Shown here: piece by piece, positions 1-6,480 of the stretch
Position numbering within the stretch: the first letter of the stretch is position 1
Layout: every line of letters begins with the position of its first letter
From: Alphaproteobacteria bacterium
Lineage (GTDB): Bacteria; Pseudomonadota; Alphaproteobacteria; CACIAM-22H2
Length of the DNA stretch: 10,631 nt
Assembly: GCA_016869415.1 (NCBI GenBank)
Contig: VGEI01000089.1
Location: forward strand, 1-10,631
Direction: 5' to 3'
Translations under genes and position numbers: made by a program
Notes under the pieces: generated by a model
What the model saw: the letters and a program-made list of their open reading frames with translations, nothing else
Databases searched by the model: none
What the model was told of the DNA's origin: nothing

Positions 1-113
1 GCATGGCCGGCTGCGCTACGCCGATCGGCTTCGCCGGCCACGCTCCAACTAGCGCAACGGCCAACTCTGAACTAACATTCAACCCTGACCACTCGATGGG
101 GGCCGATCAGTGA
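1..113 (+). CDS. Possible 3' part of a small lipoprotein-like reading frame (partial, uncertain)
   Basis: The frame beginning at position 3 stays open from the left edge and stops with TGA at 111-113. That stop shares its last base with the ATG of the next small gene (TGATG), an arrangement typical of translational coupling. The first residues read MAGCATPIG, which resembles a lipobox (L/M-A-G-C), so this could be the start of a mature lipoprotein whose signal peptide lies outside the window. G/C at third codon positions is good up to about position 60 and weaker afterwards. A second frame (ending TAG at 50-52) also has coding-like base use, so the assignment is open. No family is recognised with confidence. 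Confidence 0.22.
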   Translation, partial: MAGCATPIGFAGHAPTSATANSELTFNPDHSMGADQ

Positions 114-277
114 TGAGCGCCCGGCCGAGCCGGATACTGGCGGACATTCCGCTCGACGAGCCCTATCCGCGCACCGAGGACTATCGCACCTCTGGCCCCT
201 ACAACGAATCGTGCCGCAGGGTGTCCGCTGCGCTGCGCCAGGCGTTGGGTGGAGTGCGCGACCGCGAGCCGGATTAG
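113..277 (+). CDS. Small hypothetical protein (54 aa)
   Basis: This short frame starts at ATG 113 and ends at TAG 275-277. A G-rich stretch at 98-102 lies about ten bases upstream and could serve as a ribosome binding site. GTG at 110 is an alternative start, and an in-frame TGA at 86-88 rules out anything longer. The predicted product is hydrophilic, with a proline/acid-rich first half (DIPLDEPYPRTEDYRTSGPY) and a basic, probably helical second half. It has no membrane segment or signal peptide. Third codon positions are mostly G or C, as in the clear genes nearby, which supports real coding. Its last four bases overlap the end of the convergent adenine deaminase gene. I recognise no family and can assign no function. 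Confidence 0.5.
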   Translation: MSARPSRILADIPLDEPYPRTEDYRTSGPYNESCRRVSAALRQALGGVRDREPD

Positions 278-1296
278 CGGCCCAGCGCCGCCACGGCGGC
301 GTCGAACTCGGTGAGGGCCTTCTTGCGTTCATCCTCGGGCATGAACGCGGCCAGAAAACCGTTGCGCGCCACCGCGATCAGTTCGTCACGCCCCAGACCC
401 AGCGCTTGCTGCACCGCCCGGTAGTTGTCGCCGACATAGCCGCCGAAATAGGCGGGATCGTCGGAGTTGACCGTCACGGTCAGTCCCTTGTCCATCATCC
501 GGCGCAGCGGATGCCGGCGGAGATCGCGTACCACGCAAAGCTTGAGGTTGGACAGTGGGCAGACGGTCAGCGGCATGCGCTCCCGGGCAAGCCGGGCGAC
601 GAGGCTGTCGTCCTCCAGCGACCGGTTGCCGTGATCGACGCGCTCGACGCCCAGCACGTCGAGCGCTTCCCAGACGTATTCCGGCGGGCCCTCTTCGCCG
701 GCATGGGCGACGAGGTGCAGGCCCATCTCCCTGGCGCGGCGATAGACGGTGCGGAACTTGCTCGGCGGATGACCCTTCTCCGACGAATCGAGACCGACGC
801 CGATGATGCGGCTGCGGTGTGCCTGCGCCTGATCGAGCGTGGCCTCAGCCTCGGCCTCGCTGAGATGGCGCAGGAAGCACATGATCAGGCTTGCCCGGAT
901 GCCAAGCCGGGCCGCAGCTTCCTGGCAGGCGCGATGGAGCCCGCCGACCACGGTGGCGAAAGCGACCCCGCGCGACGTGTGCCCCTGCGGATCGAAGAAC
1001 ATCTCCACATAACGGACATTGTCGGCCCGCGCCCGCTCAAGATAGGCCCAGGCTAAGTCGAAGAAATCCTGCTCGGTGATGAGTACAGACATGCCCTGGT
1101 AGTAGATATCGAGGAAGTCCTGCAGCTGGCTGAACTGGTAGGCCTTGCGTACCTCCTCGACCGAGGCAAACGGCAGCTTGACCTTGTTGCGCTGGGCGAG
1201 TGCGAACATCAGCTCAGGCTCGAGGCTGCCCTCGATGTGGATGTGCAGCTCGCATTTCGGCAGGCGGTCGATCAGCAGGTGGGGTTGGTCAGGCAT
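274..1296 (-). CDS. Adenine deaminase, ADA superfamily (often annotated as adenosine deaminase, add)
   Basis: This 340-residue enzyme should hydrolyse adenine to hypoxanthine and ammonia in the cytosol, a purine salvage step. The metal-dependent amidohydrolase signature is complete: HIHIEGS (H18, H20), HAGEE (H198, catalytic E201), DHG (H222) and NSDDP (D279). The segments LDSSEKGHPPSKF (170-182), AHAGEEGPPEY and CPLSNLKLCVV match the branch characterised as adenine deaminase (Pseudomonas Pa0148 type) better than true adenosine deaminases, so adenine is the inferred substrate. I chose ATG 1296 because AGGA lies seven bases before it. A GTG eleven codons upstream has no such site and lies inside the preceding gene. 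It starts 20 nt after the binding-protein gene, so the two are probably co-transcribed. The extreme 3' end overlaps a convergent small gene by four bases. Confidence 0.9.
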   Translation of the reverse strand: MPDQPHLLIDRLPKCELHIHIEGSLEPELMFALAQRNKVKLPFASVEEVRKAYQFSQLQDFLDIYYQGMSVLITEQDFFDLAWAYLERARADNVRYVEMFFDPQGHTSRGVAFATVVGGLHRACQEAAARLGIRASLIMCFLRHLSEAEAEATLDQAQAHRSRIIGVGLDSSEKGHPPSKFRTVYRRAREMGLHLVAHAGEEGPPEYVWEALDVLGVERVDHGNRSLEDDSLVARLARERMPLTVCPLSNLKLCVVRDLRRHPLRRMMDKGLTVTVNSDDPAYFGGYVGDNYRAVQQALGLGRDELIAVARNGFLAAFMPEDERKKALTEFDAAVAALGR

Positions 1297-1316
1297 GGCG
1301 ATGTCCTGTCCGTGGC

Positions 1317-2231
1317 TCAGCCAGTCCACAGCGGCGCGAATTGCCGCGCGACGATTTCGTCATACGACGGCTGCCGTCTGAGGATGCCGGCGGCATTGGA
1401 GAAGCGGATCATGCGATCGATGGCCGCCGGGGGCAGCGAGGAATCGTAATAGGGGAGGTCGCGCCGCACGATATCGGCGATCACACCAGCCTCGGTCTCG
1501 GGGAAGCGCCGGCGGCCGATGTCGCTGGCGAGGTCGGGATTGCCCTTGAGGGCGCGCTGCGCCTTGACGATGGCGCGTACTGCCGCCGCCGCGGTCTCGG
1601 GCGAGCGCTCGATCAGCCGGTCGGCGGCGACGATCGAAGCCATGGTGTAGTCGGGCGTGCCAACGTCGCGGCGTGCGTCGAGCACTACCGTGCCCACGCC
1701 GCGGCGCACCGCCAGCTCGGCGCCCATGCCGTTTGCCCAGAACCCGTCCACCCGGCCGTCGGCGAGAGCCTGAGCGGCAATGACGCCGAAGCTCATTCCC
1801 GCACCGTGGGCGCCGGGGATCGGCGCGATGTTGATGCCCTCGCGCTCGGCATCGATACCCTTCTCGGCCAGCAGCTGCTTGAGCGTCATGGCGATCCAGT
1901 AGGCGGCGCCGATGCGCCGCCCCTTGAGGGCGGCGAGGTCGCCGCGCTCGACCTTGAGGTCCGCGCGCATGACCAGGAACCAGTACATGTGCTGCGACTG
2001 GGCGCAGAGCAGCTTGGCGCCGCGCCATTCGGGAAAGCCGCCGACCACGAGATGCGAGGAGCAGCCGAGGAATTCCAGGCTGCTGTCGCCGAGACCCTTG
2101 AGAGCGTTTTCCACCGGCACGACCAGCTCGAGAGAAACGTCGAGGCCTTCCTGCTTGAACAGGCCTAGCTCGACCGCGGCGATCACCGGGAAATAGGAAT
2201 TCGAGATCAGGTCGGGGATGGCGATCTTCAT
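1317..2231 (-). CDS. NMT1/SsuA-like substrate-binding protein without a signal peptide
   Basis: This 304-residue protein has the periplasmic-binding type II fold of the NMT1/THI5/SsuA/TauA group. It opens with a beta strand (MKIAIPDLISNSYFP) and then AAVELGLFKQEGLDVSLELV, the usual 'close to the ligand cleft' opening. LKGRRIGA near 102-109 starts the second lobe, and VDGFWANGMGAELAVRRG near 161-178 is typical of the family. No signal peptide or lipobox precedes it. Reading upstream, the frame hits a stop at 2259-2261 with no alternative start, so the lack of a leader is real. A GGA about eight bases upstream may be the ribosome binding site. No ABC permease or ATPase lies in the window. It could be a cytosolic binding protein or enzyme relative (yeast THI5 is a cytosolic member of this fold), but THI5 motifs are not seen. 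The ligand is unknown; the adjacent deaminase suggests a nucleobase-like compound. Confidence 0.82.
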   Translation of the reverse strand: MKIAIPDLISNSYFPVIAAVELGLFKQEGLDVSLELVVPVENALKGLGDSSLEFLGCSSHLVVGGFPEWRGAKLLCAQSQHMYWFLVMRADLKVERGDLAALKGRRIGAAYWIAMTLKQLLAEKGIDAEREGINIAPIPGAHGAGMSFGVIAAQALADGRVDGFWANGMGAELAVRRGVGTVVLDARRDVGTPDYTMASIVAADRLIERSPETAAAAVRAIVKAQRALKGNPDLASDIGRRRFPETEAGVIADIVRRDLPYYDSSLPPAAIDRMIRFSNAAGILRRQPSYDEIVARQFAPLWTG

Positions 2232-2350
2232 GGTGATCCAAGGGCCACGGTATCGCCCTCAAGTATGCTGAAAAACCGTTGACCGATGAATACAAAAGCA
2301 TGCGTAATGCGCAAACCCCCGCAAACCATCGCGTGCGAGGCACATCAGCG
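2232..2350. promoter_or_regulatory. Divergent intergenic regulatory region
   Basis: This 119-bp gap lies between the leftward binding-protein gene and the rightward oxygenase gene and must hold promoters for both. It is visibly richer in A/T than the flanking genes around 2261-2300. It contains an inverted repeat TGCG-N5-CGCA (2301-2313, a T-N11-A layout as in LysR-type boxes) and a direct repeat of CGCAAACC. A TTGACC at 2279 resembles a -35 box, but no -10 box lies at proper spacing. No regulator gene is present nearby. If the oxygenase started at TTG 2279 or ATG 2300, part of this region would be coding, but those starts lack ribosome binding sites. Confidence 0.5.
2310..2327. repeat. Direct repeat CGCAAACC x2, 10-bp period
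   Basis: CGCAAACC occurs at 2310-2317 and again at 2320-2327, separated by CC. The period is ten bases, about one helical turn, in the divergent promoter region. This would suit side-by-side binding of a dimeric regulator, but two 8-base copies could also arise by chance. Confidence 0.45.
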
Positions 2351-3271
2351 ATGTCTGCCGTTCCGGTCGTCAGCCTGGCGCCGCTGACCAACGCCGAGGT
2401 CGATGCCGACCGCAAGGTGGTGTGTGGCCTCCTGCCGGCGCTGGAGAAGTGGGGTGCCCTGCAGGTCGTCGATCACGGCGTGCCGGCCGCGACCGTGGCC
2501 GGCGCCTTCGAGGCCTGCCGGCGCTTCTTCGCTCTGCTGCTGGAAAGCCGCATGGCGATCCGCATCAGCAAGGACAATCGCGGCTACGCGCCGATGCACA
2601 ACACGCATTATCCGGGCAACAAGCCGGACTTGAAGGAGAGCTTCAACGTCGGCCTTGGCCTGACGGCCGACGACCCGGACATCCTGGCCAACAAACCGCT
2701 GCACGGGCTCAACCGCTGGCCGGAGCTGCAGGATTTCCGTGCGCCGGTGGAAACCTATTTCAACGCGATCCTCGGTCTCGGCGACCGGCTGCTCGGCCCG
2801 CTGGCGCTCTGCCTGGGCATGACGCCGGCTGATCTGCGGGCGCTCTACACCAAGCCGGTCGCCTTCATGCGCCTCTTCCATTATCCGCCGGACAGCAACG
2901 TCGCGGAGAAGGAATACGGTGCGGCGGAGCATAAGGACTACGGCTTCCTGACCATCCTGGCGCAGGATGCCAATGGCGGGCTGGAGGTGCGCTCGGCCGA
3001 GGGCGAACTCGTGCCGGTGGAGCCGCGGGCCGACGCCTTCGTCATCAACATCGGCGACATGCTGTCGGAGCTGAGCGGCGGCCGGATCCAGTCGCCGTTG
3101 CATCGCGTGGTCAACCGCTCCGGGCGGGCCCGCCACTCGATCCCGTTCTTCTTCGATCCGAATTTCGATGCGCGCTTCGCGGCCATGCCCGAGATCACCT
3201 CGGGCGAATATCTGCTGCGCAAGTTCAACAAGTTCTACGAGTACCGCAAACAGGCCGCCGGCGGCGGCTGA
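2351..3271 (+). CDS. 2-oxoglutarate/Fe(II) oxygenase, isopenicillin N synthase family
   Basis: This 306-residue soluble enzyme belongs to the IPNS-like non-haem iron dioxygenases, which couple 2-oxoglutarate decarboxylation to hydroxylation or oxidation of a small molecule. The N-terminal DIOX_N part runs roughly 5-110 (PVVSLAPL near 5-12, GALQVVDHGVP near 35-44). The double-stranded beta-helix core is at 165-270. The iron ligands H194 and D196 (HKDYG) and H251 (SPLHRVV) are present, as is the 2-oxoglutarate motif R261-x-S263. GGLEV near 209-213 is also typical. I chose ATG 2351, preceded by GAGG ten bases upstream. In-frame TTG 2279 and ATG 2300 would add 24 or 17 residues but have no ribosome binding site and no family-like sequence. 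It is transcribed divergently from the binding protein/deaminase pair. The substrate is unknown; a nucleobase-like compound is only a guess from the neighbours. Confidence 0.88.
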   Translation: MSAVPVVSLAPLTNAEVDADRKVVCGLLPALEKWGALQVVDHGVPAATVAGAFEACRRFFALLLESRMAIRISKDNRGYAPMHNTHYPGNKPDLKESFNVGLGLTADDPDILANKPLHGLNRWPELQDFRAPVETYFNAILGLGDRLLGPLALCLGMTPADLRALYTKPVAFMRLFHYPPDSNVAEKEYGAAEHKDYGFLTILAQDANGGLEVRSAEGELVPVEPRADAFVINIGDMLSELSGGRIQSPLHRVVNRSGRARHSIPFFFDPNFDARFAAMPEITSGEYLLRKFNKFYEYRKQAAGGG

Positions 3272-3275
3272 GATC

Positions 3276-3311
3276 TGGCAAGCGCTGCCGTTGCGATGGC
3301 CAGCGCTGCCG
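3276..3311. repeat. Tandem 15-bp repeat with 21-bp period
   Basis: TGGCAAGCGCTGCCG at 3276-3290 recurs as TGGCCAGCGCTGCCG at 3297-3311, 14 of 15 bases identical. Each copy is centred on the palindrome AGCGCT. The 21-base period equals two helical turns. The pair fills most of the 63-bp gap between the oxygenase stop and the membrane sulfatase-like gene, and the second copy overlaps the candidate -35 box. A two-site operator is the simplest reading. It could also form a weak hairpin, but no T-run follows, so it is unlikely to be an intrinsic terminator. Confidence 0.6.
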
Positions 3312-3325
3312 GCGCGCGCTAGACT
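3297..3325 (+). promoter_or_regulatory. Candidate promoter for the envelope operon
   Basis: TGGCCA (3297-3302) and TAGACT (3320-3325) are separated by 17 bases. Each matches four of six positions of the sigma-70 type consensus. Transcription would begin near 3332, only a few bases before the ATG at 3335, which itself has no recognisable ribosome binding site. That would make a leaderless or nearly leaderless message. The match is modest and needs a mapped transcript end. Confidence 0.3.
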
Positions 3326-3334
3326 ACCCGCTTG

Positions 3335-4990
3335 ATGCCCTTACGCGGCCGCACGCTATCGATTTTCGAGCCCGGCGCACGCCGTTTCTTGGCCGCCGCC
3401 GGTGCCGTCTTCCTGCTTAACGCCGTCCTGGTTCTGGGCGACTTCCTCGAATCCCGCTGGGCGCTGCTGCCGGCGCAGATCTCGCTAGAGCTCATGGCGG
3501 TTCTGGCACTAGCCATGGTTCTGCCGCGCTGGCGGTTTGGCGGCATCCTCGCCTGGTTGGCCGCTGCCCTGCTTCTCGCGCTGGTCCTCCTGCGTCTCGC
3601 CGACATCGTCGTGCCGTGGTCCTTCGGTCGCGTGTTCAACGCGGCGGTCGACCTCAAGTACCTGCCGTTCTTTCTCGGCCTGCTCCGCGACTCCCTCAGC
3701 CCGGCGCATTTCGTTGCCCTGCTGGCAGTGTCACTGCTGAGCCTGCTGGCAATGCTGGGTCTGCTGCGCTGGACAATCGGCGTTGTTTCCGCCTCCTCCT
3801 CGGCGTTGCGCCTGCGTGCCTTTGCCGTCGTGGCGCTCCTCGCTGTTCTCGCCCATGCCGCGGTACCGCCGCGCTATGATTTGGGCCGCCTGCCGTTAAC
3901 CGGGGCGGTGGCCGAGGTGGCGTGGCGAAACGCCCTCCAGATCCTGGATGCCAGGGGTCTCACCCATCGCTATCTCGCGCAGATAGAAGCGGCACAGGCC
4001 GCTCTGCCGCGCGACCCCGACCTGCGCGGGCTCAAGGGGCGCAACGTCCTGCTGGTCTTCGTCGAATCCTACGGCGCGATCACCCTGAGCGACCCGGGTC
4101 TGGCCGAGAGCCTTAACCCGGTCCGCGACCGCTTCGCGGAGCAGGCCCGTGCGGCGGGCTATCACGTCTATTCCAGCCTGCTCAACTCGCCGATTACCGG
4201 CGGCGGCTCGTGGATGGCCCATGCCACGATGACCACGGGGGTGCGTATCGACACGCAGCCTCTCTATGACGTGCTGCTGACCAGCACGGCACCGACGCTG
4301 GGCCGTTTCCTGCGCGAGCGCGGCTATCGCACCGTGGTCGCCGTGCCGCGCATCCAGCAGCCCTGGCCGGAGAGCGCTTTTTTCTCCTTCGACGCCGTGC
4401 TCAACGACGCTGCCTTCGCCTATGCCGGCATGCGCTTCTCCTGGGAGACCATCCCGGACCAGTTCGTGATCGAGAAGGTGCATGCGCGCGAGATCGCCAA
4501 GGCGACGAAGCCGCTCTTCATCCAGTACGTGCTGGCCAGCAGCCACCTGCCGTTCGACAGCGCGCCGCCGCTCATCGAAGAGGCGGACGACCTGGGCGAC
4601 GGGCGCCTCTACGACAGGCTCGGCTTCGAGGAGTATCCACCGCCGGCCCAGGTCTTCGACAACCGGCGCGGCTATGCCGGCACGATCCGCTATGTGCTGG
4701 AGGCGCTCGGCAACTATCTGGTCAAGCGGCTGGCCGACGATTCCCTGATCATCCTCGTCGGCGATCACCAGCCTCCACTGACCGTCGCCGCCGCCTCGCG
4801 CAACAAGGCCGTGCCGATCCATGTCCTGAGCCGCGACCCGGCGCTGATCGAGCCCTTCCAACGGGCTGGCTACGTCGCCGGCATGATGCCGCCAGCGACC
4901 ACCACGGATGTCGGCATGGAGTCGTTTTTGGCGTGGTTCCTGGCCAGCTACTCATCCCGCCCGGACGTGGTAGCGATGTATGGCCGATAG
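3335..4990 (+). CDS. Membrane-anchored sulfatase/phosphoglycerol-transferase-like protein (LtaS/OpgB type architecture)
   Basis: This 551-residue protein has about five hydrophobic segments in the first third (near 18-36, 46-64, 69-92, 122-146 and 160-176) followed by an extracytoplasmic alkaline-phosphatase-superfamily domain from about 235. That layout is shared with lipoteichoic acid synthases and OpgB/MdoB. Seen motifs are NVLLVFVESYG (metal ligand E244), ITGGGSWMAHATMTTG (288-302, with the likely Ser/Thr nucleophile), SSHLPF (402-407) and GDHQPP (metal ligands D477, H478). The family transfers phosphoglycerol or similar groups, or cleaves sulfate or phosphate esters. The sulfatase formylglycine motif C/S-x-P-x-R is absent, so a transferase role is more likely. 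The start is ATG 3335; TTG directly before it is the alternative. No clear ribosome binding site is visible. Its end overlaps the phosphatidyltransferase gene by 11 bp, so the two likely work on the same lipid or glycan. Confidence 0.85.
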   Translation: MPLRGRTLSIFEPGARRFLAAAGAVFLLNAVLVLGDFLESRWALLPAQISLELMAVLALAMVLPRWRFGGILAWLAAALLLALVLLRLADIVVPWSFGRVFNAAVDLKYLPFFLGLLRDSLSPAHFVALLAVSLLSLLAMLGLLRWTIGVVSASSSALRLRAFAVVALLAVLAHAAVPPRYDLGRLPLTGAVAEVAWRNALQILDARGLTHRYLAQIEAAQAALPRDPDLRGLKGRNVLLVFVESYGAITLSDPGLAESLNPVRDRFAEQARAAGYHVYSSLLNSPITGGGSWMAHATMTTGVRIDTQPLYDVLLTSTAPTLGRFLRERGYRTVVAVPRIQQPWPESAFFSFDAVLNDAAFAYAGMRFSWETIPDQFVIEKVHAREIAKATKPLFIQYVLASSHLPFDSAPPLIEEADDLGDGRLYDRLGFEEYPPPAQVFDNRRGYAGTIRYVLEALGNYLVKRLADDSLIILVGDHQPPLTVAAASRNKAVPIHVLSRDPALIEPFQRAGYVAGMMPPATTTDVGMESFLAWFLASYSSRPDVVAMYGR

Positions 4991-5714
4991 CACGCTGTCC
5001 CGCCTGAGGGCCGGGGCGCTTCTCCATGTCGCCCTCGTTGGCGGCTTGCTGGTGGCGATCCTGGGTATCGCCACCGATGCCGGCGCGCTTAGCGCCGCGC
5101 AAAGCCTGACGGCGCTCGCCCTCTATCTCGGGCTCGCCGCTGCGGTGGTGCGCGGGCTCGCGGCGCATCGGCCGCAGCGCCGCTTCGGCGCGGCCAATGC
5201 GCTGACCCTGGCGCGCGGTGCTGCGGTCGTCACGCTGGCGGGACTGCTCGCCGGCCCGCTCGACACGGGCCTGCTGCGGATCGCTTGCCTCGCGGCTTTT
5301 CTCTGCATCGTACTCGATGGGGTCGACGGCTTCCTCGCCCGCCGCTTCGCCACGGCCTCGCCCTTCGGCGCGCGCTTTGACATGGAGGTCGATGCGCTTC
5401 TCATGCTGGTCCTCGGCCTGCTGATCGTCTCGGCCGGCGAGCTCGGCGCCTGGGTGCTGCTGATCGGTGCCGCGCGCTATCTGTTCGTTGCCGCCGGATT
5501 CCTGGTGCCGGCCCTGCGGGCCCCGCTACCCCACAGCGAGCGCCGCCGCGCGGTCTGCGTCTTTCAGGGCCTGGCGCTGGTGCTCGCCCTGATCCCGGAC
5601 CTGCCGGCCTTCCTTGCCGGTCCGGCGGCGGCGGCCGGCCTGCTGGCGACGGCCTGGTCGTTCGGTCTCGACATCCGTTATCTGCTCAGCACTCCCGCGG
5701 CGGCGGCCGAATAG
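4980..5714 (+). CDS. CDP-alcohol phosphatidyltransferase family membrane protein
   Basis: This 244-residue integral membrane enzyme should transfer a phosphatidyl or phospho-alcohol group from a CDP-linked donor to an acceptor alcohol, with release of CMP. The family motif D-x2-D-G-x2-A-R-x8-G-x3-D-x3-D is perfect: D113, D116, G117, A120, R121, G130, D134 and D138. About six hydrophobic stretches surround it (near 12-32, 41-60, 76-92, 98-112, 139-175 and 195-225). It starts inside the last codons of the upstream membrane enzyme (11-bp overlap), and the FkbM-type gene follows after 7 nt, so it is the middle gene of an operon. The donor and acceptor cannot be told from sequence; nothing singles out PgsA or PssA. 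A special envelope lipid is more likely than housekeeping lipid synthesis, given the neighbours. Confidence 0.88.
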   Translation: MADSTLSRLRAGALLHVALVGGLLVAILGIATDAGALSAAQSLTALALYLGLAAAVVRGLAAHRPQRRFGAANALTLARGAAVVTLAGLLAGPLDTGLLRIACLAAFLCIVLDGVDGFLARRFATASPFGARFDMEVDALLMLVLGLLIVSAGELGAWVLLIGAARYLFVAAGFLVPALRAPLPHSERRRAVCVFQGLALVLALIPDLPAFLAGPAAAAGLLATAWSFGLDIRYLLSTPAAAAE

Positions 5715-5721
5715 GGCCGAC

Positions 5722-6480
5722 ATGCTGGCACGAAGCTGGGGCCTGTTCCGCTCGCTGCTCATCTATCACGCGATCCCCTTCCGTCAGCGGCGCTTGCGCA
5801 GGCTGCTCGCACCCCTGGTGCCGCCGGGCAGTCTTGCCTTCGACATCGGGGCGCATGTCGGCAATCGCGTGCGTGCGCTGCGCGCCCTCGGCGTGCGGGT
5901 GATCACCGTCGAGCCGCAGCCGGTTTATGCCGGCCTGCTGCGCCGGTTCTTTGCCCATGACCGGGAGGTCACCGTCATCGAGGCGGCGGTGGGCGAGCAG
6001 CCGGGCGAGACGAGGCTGTTCGTCAGCGACCGGCATCCCACGGTCAGCACCGTGTCCCCCACCTGGCGCGACCGGATGGGCCGGCACCGGAGTTTCCGCA
6101 ACGTCGCCTGGAACCGCGAGATCGCGGTGCGCGTCGAGACCCTCGACACGCTGATCGAGCGTTTCGGACAGCCCGGTTTCGTCAAGCTCGATATCGAGGG
6201 TGCCGAGGCCGCGGCTCTGCGCGGCCTCTCCTCGCCGGTTGCGGTGTTGTCCTTCGAGGTGGTGCCCGGCGCCGAGGACGAGGCGGTTTCCTGCATCGAT
6301 CGTCTCGAGCTTCTCGCCGCCTACCGCTACAACTGGTCGCCGGGCGAGAGCATGCGCCTTGCCCTGCCCGAGTGGCTCGACGCCGCCGCCATGCGCGAAT
6401 TCATCACGACCCACGGTCGGCAAGGCGACATCTATTGCCGCCTTACCACTGCGCCAGCAGATCCCGGTGCCCGACGGTGA
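5722..6480 (+). CDS. FkbM family SAM-dependent methyltransferase
   Basis: This 252-residue protein has the class I Rossmann methyltransferase core: LAFDIGAHVGNRV (38-50) is the SAM-binding loop, VEPQP (63-67) carries the acidic residue for the ribose, and VKLDIEGAEAAAL (154-166) is the FkbM signature. SFEVVPG (177-183) follows. FkbM enzymes O-methylate hydroxyls on sugars, lipids or polyketides. I chose ATG 5722, seven bases after the phosphatidyltransferase stop, with AGGG five bases before it. A longer frame to 5614 would overlap the upstream gene by 100 bp and adds unrelated Arg/Pro-rich residues. The last 38 bp overlap the end of the convergent methyltransferase gene. It is inferred to modify the product of the two membrane enzymes upstream. 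Confidence 0.87.
   Translation: MLARSWGLFRSLLIYHAIPFRQRRLRRLLAPLVPPGSLAFDIGAHVGNRVRALRALGVRVITVEPQPVYAGLLRRFFAHDREVTVIEAAVGEQPGETRLFVSDRHPTVSTVSPTWRDRMGRHRSFRNVAWNREIAVRVETLDTLIERFGQPGFVKLDIEGAEAAALRGLSSPVAVLSFEVVPGAEDEAVSCIDRLELLAAYRYNWSPGESMRLALPEWLDAAAMREFITTHGRQGDIYCRLTTAPADPGARR

Noticed and set aside
211..1056. Long rightward open frame opposite the adenine deaminase
   Set aside because: It is an antisense shadow in high-GC DNA with no recognisable motif, while the minus strand encodes a clear enzyme.
1297..1329. GTP-style longer start (GTG 1329) for the adenine deaminase
   Set aside because: It has no ribosome binding site and overlaps the preceding gene, whereas ATG 1296 has AGGA at good spacing and begins close to the conserved HIHIEGS region.
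2279..2310. TTGACC/TAATGC as a sigma-70 promoter
   Set aside because: The spacer is 20 bases, too long for a usual promoter, and the second hexamer is a weak match.
2279..2350. N-terminal extension of the oxygenase from TTG 2279 or ATG 2300
   Set aside because: The extra residues do not resemble the family, no ribosome binding site precedes either start, and the region looks like a promoter gap.
3276..3325. Intrinsic terminator after the oxygenase gene
   Set aside because: The AGCGCT palindromes give only short stems and no T-run follows.
3896..4861. Long leftward open frame opposite the sulfatase-like gene
   Set aside because: It mirrors the codon pattern of the real gene, has low-complexity His/Gln/Arg-rich content and no family motif.
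5614..5721. Extension of the FkbM methyltransferase upstream to 5614
   Set aside because: It overlaps the phosphatidyltransferase by 100 bp, reads as Arg/Pro-rich out-of-frame sequence and ignores the AGGG site before ATG 5722.
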